Assembly: GCF_002000245.1 (NCBI RefSeq)
Contig: NZ_MTCM01000006.1
Coordinates: 1-64,000 of the forward strand
DNA: 64,000 bases
Direction: 5' to 3'
From: Sphingobacterium sp. CZ-UAM
GTDB lineage: Bacteria > Bacteroidota > Bacteroidia > Sphingobacteriales > Sphingobacteriaceae
This document shows positions 60,966 to 64,000 of this stretch, piece after piece. Made by a program: the position numbers and the translations under genes. The notes under the pieces are model-generated. The model did not search any database and had not been told where the DNA came from. It saw only the letters and a program-made list of their open reading frames with translations. Positions within the stretch are counted from its first letter, which is position 1, and each line of letters starts with the position of its first letter.

Positions 60966-62117
60966 TTATTCAAAATAGTTCAGGGTCTCAAAACCACCTT
61001 GTTTCAGGTATTCTTCCTTCCTCATCAAATGAAGATCGGATTGTACCATATCCGTTACCAACATTTGCAGATCATATTTAGGTGTCCAGCCCAGTTTGGT
61101 ATTTGCTTTTGTTGGATCTCCAATAAGTAAATCAACCTCGGTTGGCCGATAATAAGCGGGGTCTACCTTAACAACGGTTTGTCCGAATTTAATCAATGAT
61201 CTATCAATATTTAATGCGGCTAGACGCTCCTCATCCACATCAATTATAACACCCTTTTCCTGCTCACCTTTCCCACTAAATTCTATTTCTATCCCCAATT
61301 CGGCAAAAGCCAAACGAACAAAATCTCTAACCGTTGTAGTAACTCCCGTTGCGATTACAAAATCCTCAGGTTTTTCCTGTTGCAGGATCAGCCACATTGC
61401 TTCAACATAATCTTTTGCATGTCCCCAGTCGCGCTGAGCAGACAGGTTTCCAAGATAAAGTTTGTCCTGTAGTCCTAATGCAATCTTTGCCACTGCCCGC
61501 GTTATTTTACGGGTCACAAAAGTTTCCCCTCTGACCGGGCTTTCGTGATTGAATAAAATTCCGTTACAGGCATACATGTTGTAAGCTTCACGATAGTTTA
61601 CCGTAATCCAATAGCCGTACATTTTGGCAACGGCATAAGGACTTCTTGGATAAAAGGGAGTTGTCTCACTTTGCGGTACCGCTTGCACCAAACCATATAG
61701 CTCGGAGGTCGATGCCTGATAAATACGTGTCTTCTCAATCATTCCAAGCAATCTGACTGCTTCCAATATACGGAGCGTACCGATACCATCAGCATTAGCT
61801 GTATATTCAGGTGTATCAAAGCTTACTTTTACATGGGATTGGGCAGCAAGATTATAAATTTCATCCGGTTGAGTTTCCTGAATAACACGGATCAAATTGG
61901 TTGAGTCTGTCAAATCACCAAAATGCAATGTAAAATTTCTATTGTCAAGATGGGGATCTTGATAAAGGTGATCTATACGATCAGTATTGAACAGGGAGCT
62001 ACGGCGCTTTAGCCCATGAACCTTATAACCTTTTTTCAATAGGAATTCTGCTAAATAGGCACCATCTTGACCTGTAATACCTGTTATCAATGCAGTTTTC
62101 GTGTTTTGTTCAGCCAT
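60966..62117 (-). CDS. gmd: GDP-mannose 4,6-dehydratase
   Basis: Converts GDP-mannose to GDP-4-keto-6-deoxymannose, the entry to GDP-fucose and related sugars for surface polysaccharides. The 383-residue protein has the NADP-binding TALITGITGQDGAYLAEFLL (8-27), LKRRSSLFNTDRIDHLY (about 36-52), the catalytic Thr/Ser-Tyr-Lys set in QASTSELYG (about 134-142) and YPRSPYAVAKMYGYW (about 156-170), and LGNLSAQRDWGHAKDYVEAMW (as NLSAQRDWGHAKDYVEAMW). The usual partner fcl (GDP-fucose synthase) is not in the window; the genes around it are not of polysaccharide type. Confidence 0.96.
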   Translation of the reverse strand: MAEQNTKTALITGITGQDGAYLAEFLLKKGYKVHGLKRRSSLFNTDRIDHLYQDPHLDNRNFTLHFGDLTDSTNLIRVIQETQPDEIYNLAAQSHVKVSFDTPEYTANADGIGTLRILEAVRLLGMIEKTRIYQASTSELYGLVQAVPQSETTPFYPRSPYAVAKMYGYWITVNYREAYNMYACNGILFNHESPVRGETFVTRKITRAVAKIALGLQDKLYLGNLSAQRDWGHAKDYVEAMWLILQQEKPEDFVIATGVTTTVRDFVRLAFAELGIEIEFSGKGEQEKGVIIDVDEERLAALNIDRSLIKFGQTVVKVDPAYYRPTEVDLLIGDPTKANTKLGWTPKYDLQMLVTDMVQSDLHLMRKEEYLKQGGFETLNYFE

Positions 62118-62341
62118 ATTTCTATTTTATATTAAGCATCTCCCCTCCTAATCCTGGGTATCATACTGTTAGCATCCGATCAATCTGTTTTTACAAGGTA
62201 ATGAAGCAATCCGATTTATGGACTTCAAAAAGCGATTATCCATTCAGAACTTGCTTTTCAGTCTCATCCATCAACTCGCTCGCTTCCACTTTGAATAAAT
62301 CAGGACGGATTCGGACTGTAAAAGTATTAAATTTTCAACAA

Positions 62342-62371
62342 AAAAAGCCATAGGAATTCCTATAGCTTTTT
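62342..62371. terminator. Terminator of the lipocalin-like gene
   Basis: AAAAAGC, one mismatch, ATAGGAA pair with TTCCTAT, mismatch, GCTTTTT; T run on both strands. Confidence 0.8.
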
Positions 62372-62396
62372 GTTATTCATTTTTTCTCGTTTGACC

Positions 62397-62960
62397 TTAG
62401 TTTACACGCGAGAAATTAAATACTAAATAAGCTTCACCATTGGCGACTGTCAACGGCATTTTCATGACCAATTTGTTCCCATCAGAATAAGACAAATCCA
62501 GGCGGTAACCTGTTGTTACATTCTTAGCTTTGTCTCCTGCGTAGATTTTTTTAAATTGGAATTGCGGCTCACCTAGACCTTTTCCCGGATTATATATAGA
62601 CCAAAAAATCTCACGTGATGCGCCCGGAGCACATAGCGTACCTTGAGCATTGAACGTGATTGATCCCTTCCCATTGCCAATAAAATTCCAGTTACTACCA
62701 ACAAAACACTCAGCCGGAGCTTCTTCAAAGACACTTTTAATCGTGAAAGTAGAAGGCAAATTTTCTCTATCGATTGAATTTAGTGTCCAGGTTCCTTTCA
62801 CAGCAGATTTCCACTCTGAGGCGCTCGGTCCAGACGCTGCACTTGTATTGGAAGAACCATTACCAGGGTTTCCAGATGATGTACCTTGCTTTTGTGCACC
62901 ACAAGAAAACAAAGTCACCGTAGCAAAAACAGTTGCTAATGATAAAACGAATCGATTCAT
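62397..62960 (-). CDS. Lipocalin-like lipoprotein
   Basis: 187 residues from ATG 62960 (MNRFVLSLATVF); 26 residues encoded upstream overlap the divergent gene and are rejected. The signal ends in a lipobox TLFSC, then a Gly/Ser/Asn-rich linker. KGTWTLNSIDRENLP (about 57-71) is a lipocalin-type GxW start; a barrel of beta strands follows, with FVGSNWNFIGNGKGSITF (about 87-104) and a C-terminal strand YLVFNFSRVN. Similar Bacteroidota lipoproteins are named lipocalin family without known ligand. Monocistronic. Confidence 0.75.
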   Translation of the reverse strand: MNRFVLSLATVFATVTLFSCGAQKQGTSSGNPGNGSSNTSAASGPSASEWKSAVKGTWTLNSIDRENLPSTFTIKSVFEEAPAECFVGSNWNFIGNGKGSITFNAQGTLCAPGASREIFWSIYNPGKGLGEPQFQFKKIYAGDKAKNVTTGYRLDLSYSDGNKLVMKMPLTVANGEAYLVFNFSRVN

Positions 62961-63014
62961 ATGTTTAAATTTTAATTTCAAATTGTATTTTTGGGGTAAA
63001 TTAATCCACAGCTC

Positions 63015-63347
63015 ATGAAGGTTACAGCCAAAAATCATACCATAAGCAAAATAATTGCAAAAACTCTTTTGAGGTTATTCATTATCCTCCTGGCCTTCGC
63101 TGCCTATCCCCTGTTCCTGGGACAAGAAGCGAAAGCAAAATTAAGCCAAATCAGTCTCGCTTTTACAAATAAGGTTTCATTCATTGCCCCTATTTTATTA
63201 TTTTGTTTTATCGTTGGATTAATGATTGCCGTGCTTAAGCACAAATATAATAGAATTGACCTAAATTGGCTATTTTCCCTGGCTACTATATTTGGTATTT
63301 TATATTTGATCTTATTGTATTCAAGAATTTACCCAAGTATTGCCTAA
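63015..63347 (+). CDS. Small membrane protein of unknown function
   Basis: 110 residues with three transmembrane helices (about 17-35, 52-74, 86-106) and a basic N-terminus. No family recognised. It is divergent from the lipocalin-like gene, with only 54 bases between the two starts, and is followed after 84 bases by the flippase-like gene that has its own promoter. Confidence 0.6.
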   Translation: MKVTAKNHTISKIIAKTLLRLFIILLAFAAYPLFLGQEAKAKLSQISLAFTNKVSFIAPILLFCFIVGLMIAVLKHKYNRIDLNWLFSLATIFGILYLILLYSRIYPSIA

Positions 63348-63352
63348 GTTAA

Positions 63353-63383
63353 ATTGCACAATTCGACAAAGTTCCTAACTTTG
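63353..63383 (+). promoter_or_regulatory. Promoter of the flippase-like gene
   Basis: ATTG (63353-63356), 19 bases, TAACTTTG (63376-63383) fits the consensus with one mismatch, 48 bases before the ATG. Confidence 0.6.
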
Positions 63384-63431
63384 AATTTTCCAAAATCGTA
63401 TAATCGATCAAGATTGGAAAAATAAACTTCT

Positions 63432-64000
63432 ATGGATAAAAAAAAAGGTTTAAAAATCCTAAAAAACATACTAAAGATTGTCGTTACTGTAGGAGCCTTA
63501 TATTGGGTTTTCAGCAAAGTTTCACTCAAAGATCTCAAAGAAGCTGTCATTAATTCAAATCCCATCTATTTATTTCTAGCGCTCTTAGCCTATAGTGTCT
63601 CAATTTTTATCTCCTCTTCCCGCTTATTGACTTTTCTACGGGCAATCGGCCTGGATGTATCAGAGAAATATAATTTAAAGCTCTACCAATTGGGTCTATT
63701 CTACAACCTTATTCTACCAGGAGGTGTAGGTGGAGATGGCTACAAGATATTCTTTCTTCGGAAAAGGTTCAGTATCAAAGGCAGGAAATTATTTACAGCC
63801 CTATTCTTAGATCGGCTAAGTGGTCTATGGGCCTTATGCCTAATCATTGCAGCTTTAATTACCTACATGCCGCAGTTGGGCATACCAAATTACTTAACGA
63901 TCATATTATTTATATTGGGTAGTATCCTTTATTATTTTATCGTCACAAAATTTTTCAAAGAATATAAGGCAACTTTTTTAAAGGCACATTTAAAAGCTAT
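63432..64000 (+). CDS. Flippase-like membrane protein (LPG synthase TM / UPF0104 family), cut by the window end
   Basis: The first 189 residues are present; the gene runs off the right edge. It begins MDKKKGLKILKNILKI, with transmembrane helices at about 15-30, 46-64, 118-140 and 150-170. The family motif is seen in YQLGLFYNLILPGGVGGDGYK (as FYNLILPGGVGGDGYK, about 91-106), followed by LFTALFLDRLSGLWAL. Members of the lysylphosphatidylglycerol-synthase transmembrane family move lipids or lipid-linked sugars across the membrane; stand-alone members without the aminoacyl-transfer domain are of unknown substrate. Start ATG 63432. Confidence 0.82.
   Translation, partial: MDKKKGLKILKNILKIVVTVGALYWVFSKVSLKDLKEAVINSNPIYLFLALLAYSVSIFISSSRLLTFLRAIGLDVSEKYNLKLYQLGLFYNLILPGGVGGDGYKIFFLRKRFSIKGRKLFTALFLDRLSGLWALCLIIAALITYMPQLGIPNYLTIILFILGSILYYFIVTKFFKEYKATFLKAHLKA

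Overview
The window looks like a chromosomal segment of a Sphingobacteriaceae bacterium (Bacteroidota), most likely Sphingobacterium or a close relative. Four things point there: several promoters match the Bacteroidota pattern TTTG-N19-TAnnTTTG and Shine-Dalgarno sequences are absent; many families are typical of the phylum (DUF4252, DUF3472, TonB C-terminal secreted proteins, GbsR-type regulators, b558-type succinate dehydrogenase in the order C-A-B); base composition is AT-rich outside one island; and most genes end in strong hairpin terminators. No phage, insertion sequence, tRNA gene or CRISPR array was seen. Nearly everything is core metabolism.

Layout. 1-1380 is non-coding: on the minus strand it reads as the leader of an rRNA operon lying left of the window (tandem promoters and a boxA-like element), followed by a GC-rich island carrying repeats phased at exactly 11 bp. 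1383-5521 is a lysine-degradation cluster (glutaryl-CoA dehydrogenase, divergent from ALDH7-type dehydrogenase and lysine 6-aminotransferase). 5597-10273 holds a SUFU-domain protein, a TonB-like secreted protein, an unknown protein, and a GbsR-regulator operon with two paralogous membrane proteins and an epimerase. 10312-15129 has topB, dgt and galM. argH (15230-16561) follows, then a candidate small RNA, rbfA, aat, a class V aminotransferase and a DUF2027-like protein (17049-20160). A haem block, hemA, a hemC-hemD fusion, hemB and hemL (21897-27434), makes uroporphyrinogen III building blocks from glutamyl-tRNA. An ECF sigma operon with two DUF4252 proteins occupies 27522-29877. 30254-33935 holds a lipoprotein, a DUF3472 protein, an AAA ATPase and a DUF1648 protein. 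The arginine operon (GNAT, argG, argC; 34321-37436, minus) has a roughly 290-nt leader that encodes a 26-residue Arg-rich peptide, so it is probably controlled by attenuation. 38369-46791 holds oligopeptidase B, a subtilase, nth, recA, and a nuclease-family/phosphoesterase pair. 46905-51209 (minus) holds pruA, msrA, sod, tadA, csaA and a CsbD-like gene. 52067-55617 is sdhCAB, followed by a 1.2k-residue sensor kinase. The right end carries a coiled-coil membrane protein, gmd, a lipocalin-like lipoprotein, a small membrane protein and a truncated flippase-like gene.

The most interesting signals are regulatory or structural rather than coding: the arginine leader peptide and its complementarity to the start region of the first arginine gene (37443-37641); the head-to-head 11-bp phased arrays (824-904); and a transcription unit with a perfect promoter and terminator but no reading frame (17049-17258). 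All functional names are by reading motifs; no database search was possible.
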